Shown here in pieces: positions 11,962 through 23,025 of a stretch of 64,000 nt of DNA. The notes under the pieces were generated by a model, which worked only from the letters and a program-made list of their open reading frames with translations, ran no database searches and was not told the DNA's origin. This stretch comes from Culex pipiens pallens (taxonomy: Eukaryota > Arthropoda > Insecta > Diptera > Culicidae), in NCBI RefSeq assembly GCF_016801865.2, contig NC_068938.1:195394429-195458428 (forward strand). Direction: 5' to 3'. The translations under genes and the position numbers were made by a program. Position 1 is the stretch's first letter. Each line of letters opens with the position of its first letter.

Positions 11962-13726
11962 TACTGTAAAGTTGGAAGCTTTTTTTAAGACACATATTTA
12001 TGAAGTTTTGCACTGATTCGAGTTTTTCCGAACATTATTCACATCGATTTCTGAGAGTTTTACATCGTTTTGAGTAAAATTTTATAACTCTAAAAATAAT
12101 CGAGTTTCACATAATATTTTTGTAAAAGTTAATTGACACCTTTTTTTTCTTGACTTTTCTTTAGTCAAGATTTCTGTCTATGATTGATTTAAAATAAAAC
12201 TGTGAGTATTTTGATTTGCTACATTCAGGACTGTCTATAAGAAAAGATTATTTAACAATTACTTTCGTGAGGTTTTCCATTCCATTAAATATAAACAAGT
12301 AATGAAAAATAGTTTCAAAATGCTCCGAGTATTTGTAAATGTAATCTTTCTGCAAAAAATAATGCGAAATTATGACATTTGTGCAACAATAGTTGGATAT
12401 TTGTTGTGAATGAATTTCACAAGTGGGTCAATAAATGTTGAGACCCACTGATTGAGATGCTGCTTTACTTCAATATATTGATGATTTTTATAGGCGCAAA
12501 TACTTTGAATAATATTTAAAATAAAAAACAAACTTCATATAGAGCCTTTTTAAATTCCTTCAAAATAATACTTACTTTTTATGTAATTCTATAGCGACGA
12601 AAATGACGTACCAAAACTAAACATGCTGAAAAGTCCATTTACACATTTGTTGGCTAAAAAATTCAACTTTTCAACTTTTCTGTCGAAATTTCAAATTTTT
12701 CGACACTGTTTTTGTTTTCACTTTTTATTGCAAAAAATAGATTTTACTCACGTTTAAGCTTGATGTTTAAATTTTTAATTTATATTTTTCATGATGAACT
12801 TTTTAATTTCGTTCAAGTTATGAAGACTTCTGGATTTTTTTTCAAAAGTCTTTTCAATTTAAAAGGTAGAATATGTAATGTAATAAGCAATTCCCCACGA
12901 AAACAGCATGGAAAAAAACAACAGTGCTCGGATCGGGCTCAAAATTTTTCTGGGGGCTCCCTTGCCGAAATAATTAGACCCGTATTTTTTTGTTTGGCCA
13001 TTAGGGTGACCTACGCCGTGTTAGGGTGGTCTGGAAAATGGCAATTTTCGTCGATTTTCGCAAAAACCACTTTTTTTGAAAAATCATAGCTCCTCGCAGT
13101 TTTAACCGATTTCAATTGTCTTATACGCAAATGAAAGGTGATAAGTTGGCCTTTCAAAGAAAAATAGTAACAAGTTTCAAAAATCTAGCCTAACATATGA
13201 AAAGGGCGTATGAAACTTTGAAATGCCGTTTTGACGGTGTCTGGACCAAAGAGCCTATGTCTGGAAATATTTTTATCGGATTACCCGGGCATTTTTACTT
13301 AACATACTAAAAAATAAGTGGAGTTCATTAACAGGATTCCGAGAAAGGATTTTTTGAAAAAAAATCCGTGTTTTTCGACGCGTCACGCGCAAAAACCAAA
13401 AAAATGACGAAATCGGCAAAACATCAACTTTTTTCACTAAAACTGCGATAACTTTAAAATTTCAGCGATGACCTATAGATGTTTGGGTACTAAAATTTTC
13501 GTAATTAAAAGACGCAATGTTGATTGAAGTTATTCAAAATAATGTTATTCACATTACGAAAACTCCTTCAACTGAACATTAATCAATTTCGGAAATTTCC
13601 ATTGCTGATCGCTCTAGTTTAAATGCATATTAATGCAAAAATATCATTTGTCTATTTTCTGTTCTTCTTGATAAAAATATTTTGAAAATTTTAATATTGC
13701 TCAAATTTGTATATAATTTAAAATTG
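11962..13726. other. AT-rich spacer with a probable old repeat at ~12900-13500
   Basis: There is no gene. The part at ~12950-13350 (GGGTGACCTACGCCGTG, TTAGGGTGGTCTGG, then short A/T-rich sentences) has the feel of an interspersed mosquito repeat, but it has no second copy in this window and no visible termini. That reading is from general memory only. Confidence 0.35.
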
Positions 13727-13730
13727 TATA

Positions 13731-13842
13731 CCGTCATCAGCAGTGACATTGGGTCTGGGGGGTGAGATTGGGTCATACAAAAATGCTGAAATTTGTATCA
13801 CTCAATCTCACCCCACAGACCCAATGTCACCCCAGATGACGG
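13731..13842. mobile_element. 112-bp MITE with TA target duplication
   Basis: The ends CCGTCATC and GATGACGG are flanked by TA (13729-13730, 13843-13844). Nearly the whole element is an inverted repeat: TGACATTGGGTCTG followed by GGGTGAGATTG on the left is mirrored by CAATCTCACCCC and CAGACCCAATGTCA on the right, around a short TACAAA/TTTGTA centre. TIR plus TA fits a Tc1/mariner-type MITE. Confidence 0.92.
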
Positions 13843-14485
13843 TATCCAATTTAAAATCATTTTTTTTTTAAATTGTAAAGAACTTTAGTAACATTGCAAA
13901 ATTTCTAGGAATTAAATTTATAAGTCCTTTTTTTATATTAGTTGGCGGGAGACAAACATTTTGAATAAAATTTGAATTTGAATGAAAGTGTCCTGTAATC
14001 TTACTTCACTTCCGTGTATGCCCATCCATGTCTCTCTTATCTCATCACAATACGCTCTTACAAATCCTATGTTGAGTCTTTTTGTATCAATCAGATTGCA
14101 GCATATTAGAGCGTCCAATTTCCCGTCCCGGGAAAAAATTCCCGGGAATTCCCGGGATTTCCCGGAAAAAAATATTTCCCGTTTCCCGGGAAATTTGTAA
14201 ATTTCTCGGGAATTCCCGAAATACAAGCAAAAGTATACATTTTCCTACCTTCTTGGCACAAATGTTTTGAATTTATTTGATTTTATTTATTTCAATACAC
14301 ACCCAAAGGGAAAATATATCTCAAAATCTGCAACAGTGGATTTGCTGCAGAAAATGTAATATTTTATTACCTTTTTTGCAGCAAGCCCGTAGATCATTTT
14401 TGCCCGCGTGTAAACACGTCAGCGATCTGCAGTCCTCACCAACACATATAATGCAGGTGCGTCCCCGAGCAACACTCCAGAGAGA

Positions 14486-14635
14486 ACATTATTGTTGTAA
14501 TATACTAGCTTAGCTAAGATTTAAGTAGTCTATGACTTAGCAAGCTATGACTAAGCTATTGAGGTCCCAACATTGTAACTTTAGGATCATTCTCAATAAA
14601 GCCTTCAACCTGAACAGACGTCTTCAAAAGTTCAG
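14486..14635 (+). other. Possible 5' LTR/leader of the truncated retroelement
   Basis: This is unique sequence between the left TIR and the gag-pol ORF, with a poly(A)-like AATAAAG near 14597 shortly before CCTTCAACCTGAACA. A short 5' LTR (R-U5) and leader would sit here. No second LTR exists downstream to prove it, because the element is broken at its 3' side. The first ATG of the ORF (14547) falls inside this segment, so translation more likely began at a later ATG. Confidence 0.35.
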
Positions 14636-16967
14636 AAGTGGGATAGAAGTCATGTTCCTGCGAAGCTATAAGCCATCCCAAGAAGAACAGTCAGAGGATA
14701 TCGGAGAAGAATTTCCTCCTCTGACTAATCAAGATTGCGGAGATCAAGCTGAAGTTGGTTCTGGCCGGTCAAGAAGTTGTGAAGAAGTTTTTGTTGGACA
14801 AGCTACTGGTTCGTCTCGAAGTCGGACCGAGCAAGTTTTGTCAAGAAGCAAAGAAACGGTTACGTCTGGCCAAGGTGCAAGCGCGCAAGGTCAAGGCATG
14901 TCTGGAAGTCAAGTTACGCTTTCTTCTGGTCAAGCTGGTCAAGGTGCAGCTAGAAGCCCTGGAATTTCTGTCTCTGGCGCTGGAATTCCTGTCCCTGGCG
15001 CTAATTTTCCTGTTCCAGACGCGAGAAACTGTACAGTGAAGCTGGATGAAATTTCAAGCATTCTCCCGTGTTTCTCCGGGAACCCTGGGGAAAATGTGGA
15101 CCACTTCATCAACAGCATCAAGTACGCTAAACGGATATTTGCAGTTAACGAAGAGGTCATGAAGTTGGTGATTTTGAAGCAGCTTAAAGACAGTGCGCAA
15201 AAGTGGTCCATGACGCAAGAGTTGCTGTTAAAGCCATTTGAAGAAGTTTTGAAAATTTTGAAGATCACTTTTACATCGGTCGAAAGCAAGTTCGTGGTGA
15301 GGAAGAAAATGGAAAATCGAAGATGGATGCCCAATGAAAAATTTCTGGACTACGCCAATGACAAATGCCTGCTTGCTGCATCGCTCAACCTTGAAGAAAT
15401 CGAGCTCGTTGAGTATATTATTGAAGGAATTCAAGATGAAACACTTCAAAATCAAGCAAGGATCAACCGTTTTCAAACTGTTGCTGGATTGGTGAGAGCG
15501 TTTGGTTTGGTGCAGTTGAAGCCGGTGTTCAAGCCCAAGATTTGCTACAACTGTAATCAACCAGGACACGTTGCAGTCAATTGTGGATTTTTCGCTGGTA
15601 ATCAAAGGGGACAACAAAAAGGGGGGGACTTTGGACCGAAGCAATTTGGAGGATCGTCAAATCGCGTGCCTAGAGGACAACCTGGAGGAGCGTTTGGAGG
15701 ATCGTCAGCGGTAACAACGTCTGGAGGACCGTCAACCCGAGGACCAGCCTGGATTGCAGCAGTGGAGGATGAGAATGATAGGGCTGACTTGGTAGGACAG
15801 ACGGAAGGATCTGATGGACTGGTAGATATAAAATTCAAAAATTCATTAAAAACTTTAAAAGCTTTGTTTGATACAGGAAGTCCGGTTAGTTTAGTACGAC
15901 ATTCAAAAGTTTTAGATTTTGAAATTTTGAGCTTTGAACAAAACAAAATTTTTAAAGGATTAGGAGGAAACAAACTAAATATTTTAGGCAAAATTATTTC
16001 AGATGTATCTTTTCAACATTTTTGTTTCAGAACTGAATTTTTAGTTGTTGCAGACACGGATTTGTCTTCATTCGATGCAATAATTGGAAGAGATATAATT
16101 ATGAAGCCTGGAATAAAAACGATTATTGAAGAAAATAAGATCAAAATTTTTAGAACACCCATTTTCAAAACTGAGAAACCTGGAAACGAAGATACAAAAA
16201 TCAAAAAACCTTTGGATCCATTAATTTTGGAAAATATAGGTAATGTAAGGGATGATCAATTGGCAAAATTTCAAAATGTGTATCAATTAAATTATTCAGA
16301 ATTTAAAAGACCATTAACTCAGGAAATTAAATACGAAATGAAAATAACACTAAAAACTGGAACACCATTTCATTACAAACCGAGAAGACTTTCACACACT
16401 GAAAAAGAAAAAGTCAACACAAAAATAGATGAGCTTTTGAAATCAGGCATAATTAAAGAAAGTAATTCTCCTTTTGCGAGTCCAATAGTTCTAATTCCAA
16501 AAAAAGATGGTGATATAAGAATGTGTGTAGATTACAGAAAATTAAACAAAGACACTTTGAGAGATAATTATCCTTTACCATTGATTGAAGATTTGCTGGA
16601 ATTGTTGAGGAATAAGAAATTATTTTCAATTTTGGATTTGAAATCTGGATTTCATCAAATTAAAATTGAACCTGAAAGTACAAAATATACATCATTTGTA
16701 ACTCCAAATGGGCAGTATGAATATAAATGTGTTCCATTTGGATTATGTAATGCTCCAGCAGTTTTTCAAAGATATGTTAACAAAATTTTCAAACCTCTTA
16801 TAGATGCAGGAAAATTATGTGTTTATATTGATGATATTTTAATATTTTCGGAAACATATGAAGATCATTTAACAACATTAGAAAAAGTTTTCCAAATTTT
16901 AAGCAAAAATTTATTAGAATTAAATATATCCAAATGTAAATTTTTCCAAAACGAAATTGTCGCATGA
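14547..16967 (+). CDS. Truncated Ty3/Gypsy-type gag-pol polyprotein
   Basis: One 806-codon frame. After a low-complexity S/G/Q-rich N terminus comes a Gag region at ~170-325 (CFSGNPGENVDHF; W220). A CCHC zinc knuckle follows at 333-346 (C333, C336, H341, C346), then a G-rich linker. An aspartic protease has DTG at 442-444 and IIGRD at 512-516. The reverse transcriptase has SPFASPIVLIPKKDG from 641, VDYRKLN at 661-667, LDLKSGFHQI at 697-706, VPFGLCNAP from 729 and the catalytic YIDD at 760-763. The frame stops at 806, just after CKFF, so the RT thumb/connection, RNase H, integrase and 3' LTR are absent. Gag, protease and RT are all in one frame. The pol part is visibly more AT-rich than the gag part. 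The likelier start is the ATG at codon 36 (14652), because the first falls in the presumed LTR. The copy is incapable of self-mobilisation. Confidence 0.93.
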   Translation: MTKLLRSQHCNFRIILNKAFNLNRRLQKFRSGIEVMFLRSYKPSQEEQSEDIGEEFPPLTNQDCGDQAEVGSGRSRSCEEVFVGQATGSSRSRTEQVLSRSKETVTSGQGASAQGQGMSGSQVTLSSGQAGQGAARSPGISVSGAGIPVPGANFPVPDARNCTVKLDEISSILPCFSGNPGENVDHFINSIKYAKRIFAVNEEVMKLVILKQLKDSAQKWSMTQELLLKPFEEVLKILKITFTSVESKFVVRKKMENRRWMPNEKFLDYANDKCLLAASLNLEEIELVEYIIEGIQDETLQNQARINRFQTVAGLVRAFGLVQLKPVFKPKICYNCNQPGHVAVNCGFFAGNQRGQQKGGDFGPKQFGGSSNRVPRGQPGGAFGGSSAVTTSGGPSTRGPAWIAAVEDENDRADLVGQTEGSDGLVDIKFKNSLKTLKALFDTGSPVSLVRHSKVLDFEILSFEQNKIFKGLGGNKLNILGKIISDVSFQHFCFRTEFLVVADTDLSSFDAIIGRDIIMKPGIKTIIEENKIKIFRTPIFKTEKPGNEDTKIKKPLDPLILENIGNVRDDQLAKFQNVYQLNYSEFKRPLTQEIKYEMKITLKTGTPFHYKPRRLSHTEKEKVNTKIDELLKSGIIKESNSPFASPIVLIPKKDGDIRMCVDYRKLNKDTLRDNYPLPLIEDLLELLRNKKLFSILDLKSGFHQIKIEPESTKYTSFVTPNGQYEYKCVPFGLCNAPAVFQRYVNKIFKPLIDAGKLCVYIDDILIFSETYEDHLTTLEKVFQILSKNLLELNISKCKFFQNEIVA

Positions 16968-17124
16968 TTGTGATGCATGGCGGCATGAAAGTATATCAGA
17001 ATCTGCATGAAATCTGTCCTCATACATTTTTTGCGATATAGGAGTATGACATTTTTGCCCGTTACCGACAATTATCGACATTACCGACGGCTTTTTGGTT
17101 GTATTTCACAAAAAAAACACTTAG

Positions 17125-17193
17125 CAGAACGAGGATTGAACCACCATCTTCTTGGTTATTGATCCGACACGCTACCACCGCGCCATGGACGCT
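17125..17193 (-). other. tRNA-like sequence inside the nested TIR element
   Basis: On the minus strand, GCGTCCATGGCGCGGTGG begins an A-box-like region and GGTGGTTCAATCCTCG is a B-box-like region ~40 bases later, the spacing of a tRNA. The anticodon arm is imperfect and the acceptor ends do not pair well. It is probably a tRNA-derived SINE head or pseudo-tRNA captured by the element. Confidence 0.5.
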
Positions 17194-17570
17194 TGATGAA
17201 AAGTGAGTGAAAGAGCACCAACATATGCCTCTCTTTGGAGTGTTGCTAGGGGACGGGCCAGCATTATATGTGTTGGTGAGAACTGCAGATTGCTGATGTT
17301 TTTACACGCGGGCAAAAATGATCTACGGGCTTGCTGCAAAAAATGTTATAAAATGTGACATTTTCTGCAGCAAATCCACTGTTGCAGAGATCATTTGAAA
17401 ATAAGATATTTACATCTTCCGGCCAAGATCAACATTGAGATTTGAGGATGAAAATTGAACTGATAAACTGTTAAATATGAAAAAATATCGTTTAATTTCA
17501 ACCACTTTTAAATGCTCAAAATTATGTTATCCCAATGAATTTATTAGGCTGAATACCATCTATAATACCA

Positions 17571-17938
17571 CACAGCAAAAAATCCGATGGTAAAATCGCA
17601 TGCAAAAGCATGCACATCACCTTCGTCAAAATAAACACTTAATATTACACACTGCATATACATTTTTTGCAAACACAAAAAAAAAATGAAACCGACGGGA
17701 TTCAAACCCAGCACCAACTGTAAGGACTGGCGCCTTAGCCCACTCGGCCATCAGACCGATGAAAATCTGTTAGGATAAACGCATATATGAGCTTGACATT
17801 TCGGTCAAGTAGGTTTCCCATACTGATGGGTTACATATTTCAGGGTGTAAAATCACATAAAATTGCATAAAATAATGTAATATTTATTTTACACCCAGGC
17901 CTTTTACACGCAGCTGGATTACTACTTTTTTAGCTGTG
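17571..17938. mobile_element. 368-bp MITE (CACAGC...GCTGTG) with tRNA-Leu-like core
   Basis: Absent from the second hAT copy, so it is an insertion. The ends are CACAGCAAAAAA (17571) and TTTTTTAGCTGTG (17938). On the minus strand at 17691-17760 lies a well-kept tRNA-like sequence, with A box ATGGCCGAGTGGGCTAAGG, an anticodon stem-loop around CCTTACA, and B box GGGTTTGAATCCC. The anticodon position would read TTA (Leu), but the long variable arm of a real tRNA-Leu is missing. The Pol III promoter boxes nevertheless look intact. Confidence 0.75.
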
Positions 17939-18522
17939 CATATATAACTAAAATCATATTATAAAACCATGAAAAACCATTAAAAAACAACTTCGTATCA
18001 TATGAAATTTTCCCAAAGAATGCAACTATATTTTAAAAAATTCGCTCCAAATATTTATGTATTAACAAGATGAAAATACTTGTTCTGAGATAAATTATTT
18101 GTCATGACAAACAAAATTAGTGCATGATTTTTTTTTTTTTTCATTTTAACTTAACAAATTTAAAAGCAATTTGATGGTTGTGGAGCATAGATTTTCATTT
18201 CAACAAAAATACTAATAATTTGTTTTTTATTAGGGACGATTTGAAAGACGACAAACAAATTAGAAAGTTTATATATTTTCTCAAAGTTTTATGATTTTTG
18301 ACAAGCAGTCAAGCCATTTATTGATCCTCACACTCATTATGACCATTAAAGTTGCTGTTATACAATTTTGTTGCAAAAGATTTATCAGAAACAGGATCAG
18401 AATAATTTTCGTTAAATTTCAAATTTCCCGGGAATTCTCGGGATTTCCCGGGAAATTTGTTGTAAATTTCCCGTTTCCCGGGAATTTTGTAACCCCGGGA
18501 AATTGGACGCTCTACAGCATAT

Positions 18523-19925
18523 TCACAGCAAAAAGGAGTTTAAAAGACATTAATTAATGATAAAATTTAGCAATAAAGCTATCTCACAATTTCCAATTAA
18601 GATTCAACCTTTCCCTCTTTTTCTGGGGAACACCAACTGGCTTCTTGTTAAGAATTTCCGCCTGGCCACATTGTCATCGTACCGTCGGTCGGTCGGTCGG
18701 CGTCGCGCCAAAAGCCTCTCTTGACACATTTTATGTCTATTTTATTACGAATTCAACAACTATTCGAAATTGTTATTGTCGTGGCAGCCCCGAATCGTGC
18801 GGTGCAGCTGTTTGCTTTTCCCGTCGTCATTCTTTCTCTCATTCTGTTTCATTGAAAACCCACCCATCATTCTCTTCCCCTCATTCGGTCCAATTAGGCC
18901 GATGCAGTTTCTTCCATTTTTGGCTTGTTTACATCGGAAGCAGGGAGAACCACGTGTTGTGTCCTCCCCTCGCCGAAAAGAGGGAAAAATCGAGCGAAAT
19001 AAAAACGGTTTTCGATAATTGTTTTACAACCTTTGAGAACGCCCATGCCTGCACCTATTTTGGGCCCAAGAATTTAATTTTTGGCAGACGGACGTACCGT
19101 GTGTGCGCGCGCCCCCTTTTTCCAAAGTATTGATGACACTTTTCCGAGGAAAAACTTTGACGGTGGTGGCGCCCCCTGTCGGCGAGGGAAAACGCTCGTC
19201 TCTGGGCTTGTTGTGGAAGGTTCATTGAACCTTGCTGTTTTTGCTGCTGCTGTTTCTGGTTCTTCCTTGCTCGTTGGAGGAGGGTGTGTCACAGCGATTT
19301 CGACAATTGATGCACGGAGAAGTGATGTGGTTAGGAAGTTCGATGGGATTTAAAGACAATCTATCTAGTATGGATAATTACTTAATATGTTTGCCAATTG
19401 AACACCGGTATTCAAGCAGTTTCTGCTTCTTTCTACAATGCATTTTTTTTCGAGTATGATTTTTAATAAGAACACAAAGTGTCAGTTATAAACCGCTTTC
19501 GATTGGTTTCAGTTAAATAAAAACACATAAGCTTAAGGATGCCTTTAAAATAATAAAAAAACATGTTTTAATCATAACTCCTCGTCATATGACAATTAAC
19601 GCATGTTTAACATTTTAGGGTACACAAATTTTGTTTTAACAAGCCAAAACTTTCACCTTAAAAGTCCAACTTGTATTTACGTCCTAAAGAGTTAAAATCG
19701 GCTATAAACAATGAGGAGGAATGTTTTTTTTTTGAAAAAATATTTTTGGGTAATTCTCTACCAACTCACACGAAATCAGGAAGCATCCTGAAGCTCGGTA
19801 CAGACCTTCAAAGTTTGGCATTTTTTTTCGAAAAATCGGAAAAGCAGCAGCAGCAGCCAATAGAAGAAGAGGACCAGCAACCAGAAGGAAGAACCACCAG
19901 CAGCAGAAGGAGGAAATTCGAGCGA
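18523..19925. other. Spacer without a recognised gene
   Basis: GC-richer than its surroundings at 18640-19300, with GGTC tandem repeats (~18688-18700) and a 162-codon plus-strand ORF (18645-19133) that has no recognisable domain and overlaps other frames. I cannot tell a remnant exon or promoter from chance. One short motif is listed separately. Confidence 0.45.
19167..19182 (-). promoter_or_regulatory. CTCF-like insulator motif
   Basis: The minus strand reads CCGACAGGGGGCGCCA, matching 14 of 16 positions of the animal CTCF core CCACYAGGGGGCGCYA as I remember it. CTCF exists in mosquitoes. One motif by itself is weak evidence; binding is not implied. Confidence 0.3.
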
Positions 19926-19929
19926 AGCG

Positions 19930-20160
19930 GACCGGTGGAAGGTCTGCCTGTGTGGATCAATCGGACCGCGTCGCCGGTTCGAATCCCGATTCGGACGCAA
20001 AAATGCTAAGTGTAAATATAGGTATTCGGTGCCCTCTCCCGATACACGCCTGTGGATCCGTTGACGAAACCGCAAGGTTTAGGAGGGCCACATTATAAGG
20101 TGTTATGTCGATTCCGTTTTCCGCACCGGTAGAAGTCGCTACGATGCGGCGGTTCTCATG
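19930..20160 (+). other. tRNA-derived SINE-like stretch
   Basis: A canonical B box, GCCGGTTCGAATCCCG, lies at ~19972-19988, about 35 bases after a weak A-box-like segment (GCCTGTGTGGATCAATCGG). Downstream is a non-tRNA body (GGTATTCGGTGCCCTCTCCC; GGAGGGCCACATTATAAGG) typical of a SINE. No terminal tail or TSD was identified. Confidence 0.45.
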
Positions 20161-20165
20161 AAAAA

Positions 20166-20308
20166 TGGCCATTTCGACAGTAGTGGCCACAACCTGGAGT
20201 GGCCGGTAATCTCAAAGAAGGTTCCCCTTGGTCCCGGGGTAACATTAACCGAAACATACGAGTTGTGGCAATATGGGTATCAAAATTCATAGTTTTGATA
20301 TTGAACCT
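20166..20308. repeat. Monomer with GGCCATTTCGACAG, first copy
   Basis: The ~40-bp block starting GGCCATTTCGACAGTAGTGG and continuing ACAACCTGGAGT recurs at 27537, immediately on the other side of palindromic element Q. Q seems to have inserted into a region with at least two such monomers. The rest of the two monomers is only loosely alike. Confidence 0.6.
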
Positions 20309-22785
20309 GCATATGAGCAATTCTTTACCAAAACCGGAAATGGTTTTTTTTTTGTTTGGCTCAAACTTTATGAGGGCCTTCCCTATGACCAAATAAACTA
20401 TTTTGTGAGATTGGTTCATCCATACAAGTCTCCATACAATTTTGGCTGCTGTCCATACAAAATTGGTATGTAAATATTCAAACAGCTGTAACTTTTGAGT
20501 GAATTTTCTGATCAATTTGGTGTCTTCGGCAAAGTTGTAGGTATTGTTGAGGACTTTTGAGAAAAAAAAATAGGTACACGGAAAAAAATTGCAGATTTTT
20601 AAAAAAAAAAATTTCACTAAAACTTAATTTCCCAAAATATGTATTTTTTGATTTTAGAGTTTTTTTTGATATTTTTTAGGGGACAAAACCCCGCAACTTT
20701 TGAGCCATAGAGAAACATGGTCAAAAAATCTGCCGCCGAGTTATGATTTTCTGAAAAATAGTGATTTTTGGAAAAAATCGAAGTTTCATGCAAAAACAAG
20801 TTTGACAATATGTTTTAATGCAAATTGACTTTGCAATCGATTTTTTTCAGATTTTTTGATAAAGGACTCCGTTTACAAGATATAGCCAGCGAAAGTTTCA
20901 TTTTAGCGAAATATTTGCAGTTTTTCGATTTTTAAAAATAGTGACCATGAGTGACCATTTCTATAAATATTTTTTTTGAAAAGTTCAGAAAATGTTCTAT
21001 AAAATTGTCTAAGAGACATTGAAGATTGGACCTCGGGTTGGTGAGATAGAGCCGCTTTAAAAAAAAGAATCACGAAAATTGAAGTTTTCTTAATTTCACC
21101 AAAATAACCCACCATTTTCTAATGACGATATCTCAGCAACTAATGGTCCGATAATCAATGTTAATACATGAAACATTCGTGAAATTTTCCAATCTTTTCG
21201 AAAAAAAAATAATTTTTTAAATCAAGTCTAGCATTTTAAATGAGCGTAATATTCAATGTTTGGCCCTTTTAAAATGTAAGTCTTGATTTGATTTTAAAAT
21301 ATTTTTTTCGAAAAGATCGGAAAATTTCACGAATGTTTCATGTATTAACATTGATAATCGGACCATTAGTTGCTGAGATATGGAAAATGGTGGGTTATTT
21401 TGGTGAGATTAAGAAAACTTCAATTTTCGTATTTCTTTTTCTTGAAGCGGCTCTATCTCAGCAACCCGAGGTCCAATCTTCAATGTCTCTTAGACAATGT
21501 TATAGCAAATTTTCTGAACTTTTCAAAACAAATATTTTTAGAAATAGTCACTTATGGTCACTATTTTTGAACATTGAAAAACTGCAAATAATTCGCTAAA
21601 ATCATACTTTCGCTGGCTATATCTTGAAAACGGAGCCCTTTATCAAAAAATCTGTAAAGTACTTTTCGATTGCAAATTCAATTTCGCATTAAAAAATAAT
21701 GTCAAACTTGTTTTTGCATAAAACTTCGATTTTTTTCCAAAAATCACATTTTTTTCAAAAATTCATAACTCGGCAGCAGATTTTTTGACCATGTTTCTCT
21801 ATAAGCATAAGCATAAGCATAAGCATAAGCATAAGCATAGGTGCCCACCCGCAGTTGCTACTCCGTTATTGACCAGGACCTCCAGAAGTTACATCCACGA
21901 GCCGTGGAAGATAAGTGGGAGCTATCTTTCCTCGCTTCGCAACTTCTCAAAGGCCCCTATCATGCTGATCAATACCGGCGCCGGCCACGACCAGTGGTAG
22001 AGTCACGGGGAAGTGGATGGGAATGTTAGTCCGATACTTGAGTGATAGAGACCGCCCAATCGACTGCTTCTCCGACAAAGTATCACATGAGTTTTGAGGG
22101 GGTTAGTAGATGGGTATGAGGTCAGGATTCACGAGTGGCAGTGATGTGACCATGAGCATTTTGTTTATTGGTTGAAAATTTTAAATCTTAGGCAGCCGGC
22201 TGCGGAAAGATAAATAATTGATTATTTAAAAAAGTTTTTAAATCGAACGCGTGCCAACCGAGCAGTAGTGCTATGGGCTGGACTTATCAGTATATTTTTA
22301 CTGTTTGTACAATTTAGATAACGCGAACAAATTTCAAAAATAATAAATAAAAGACACTTTACTCTTAAAAAAAAATCGGTAGTTTGCCGTGTTAATACTA
22401 AACTGCCTGTTGGAATAAATTATTACGATCAACGAATAAAAACGAAAAGAAAACAGGACACCACGTAACCGATTATAATGAAATTAAAACAATAACTTAA
22501 ACGAACTAAACTAACCAAAGCAAAATGATCAAGAACGCGTATACTTAATTATTAAATAATGAACATATAACGATTATTTTCGATAAAATATGATTTGGAT
22601 TTATCGACCGATTCTGTAGATTTTACGCGGTTTTTGATATTTATGGGGCTAAATAATAAAAAATAACAAATAAACTCATTCACACTCTCATACACACATA
22701 AACTAATTTATATTTTTAGACTTCAACATTACAGTGAGTATGATTTTTAAATTATACTTTAAATTGTTTTTGAAAGTCATCAATA

Positions 22786-23025
22786 CACTCAAACCCCGTT
22801 GGTTTGACACCAACTGTTGTCAAACGAACGGGGTCACTTTTTAGTTCGACACCCTTCTTACACGGAGTTCACACACACACTACTAAACGTTTGTTTTGAT
22901 AGTGTGCGTGAGCGCCGTGTAAAAAGTGACAGTTCGTCACTTTTTAGTTTGACTTTGACCAACCAACGGGGTACAAACTAAAAAAGTGTCAAACGAAAAA
23001 GTGACCAACCACCGGGGGTTGAGTG
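22786..23025. mobile_element. 240-bp MITE with TA target duplication
   Basis: CACTCAAACCCCG on the left and the matching inverse ending GGGGGTTGAGTG on the right, with TA on both sides (22784-22785, 23026-23027). Inner arms repeat GTCACTTTTTAGTT and AAAAAGTGAC. It sits inside hexamer-tailed retroposon copy 2. Confidence 0.85.

Larger units (their letters stand above)
14327..17388. mobile_element. Nested TIR element with ~160-bp TIRs
   Basis: TCTGCAACAGTGG at 14327 is mirrored by CCACTGTTGCAGA ending at 17388. The inverted similarity extends about 160 bp (14327-14485 versus 17229-17388), including CAGCAAGCCCGTAGATCATT and CACCAACACATATAATGC. Neither TIR is present in the hAT copy at 55.8 kb, so this is an insertion into hAT copy 1. 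It accompanied a small deletion: the part equivalent to ~55985-56175 is missing. Inside the left TIR the sequence passes directly into retrotransposon DNA; inside the right TIR lies a tRNA-like stretch. No clear TSD was found. Confidence 0.82.
14107..18514. mobile_element. Non-autonomous hAT element, copy 1 (with nested insertions)
   Basis: The termini are TAGAGCGTCCAATTTCCCG (14107) and its inverse ending GGACGCTCTA (18514), with an exact 8-bp TSD CAGCATAT on both sides (14099-14106, 18515-18522). The subterminal regions are stacks of CCCGGGAAATT-type repeats. The outer parts match the ~1.1-kb copy at 55761-56859. The extra ~3.3 kb is nested DNA: a 3.1-kb TIR element and a 368-bp MITE. An 8-bp TSD with a TAGAG terminus is the hAT signature. 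No transposase is present, so it must have been mobilised in trans. Confidence 0.93.

Noticed and set aside
17691..17760. Functional tRNA-Leu gene
   Set aside because: No long variable arm, poor acceptor pairing, and it lies inside a MITE.
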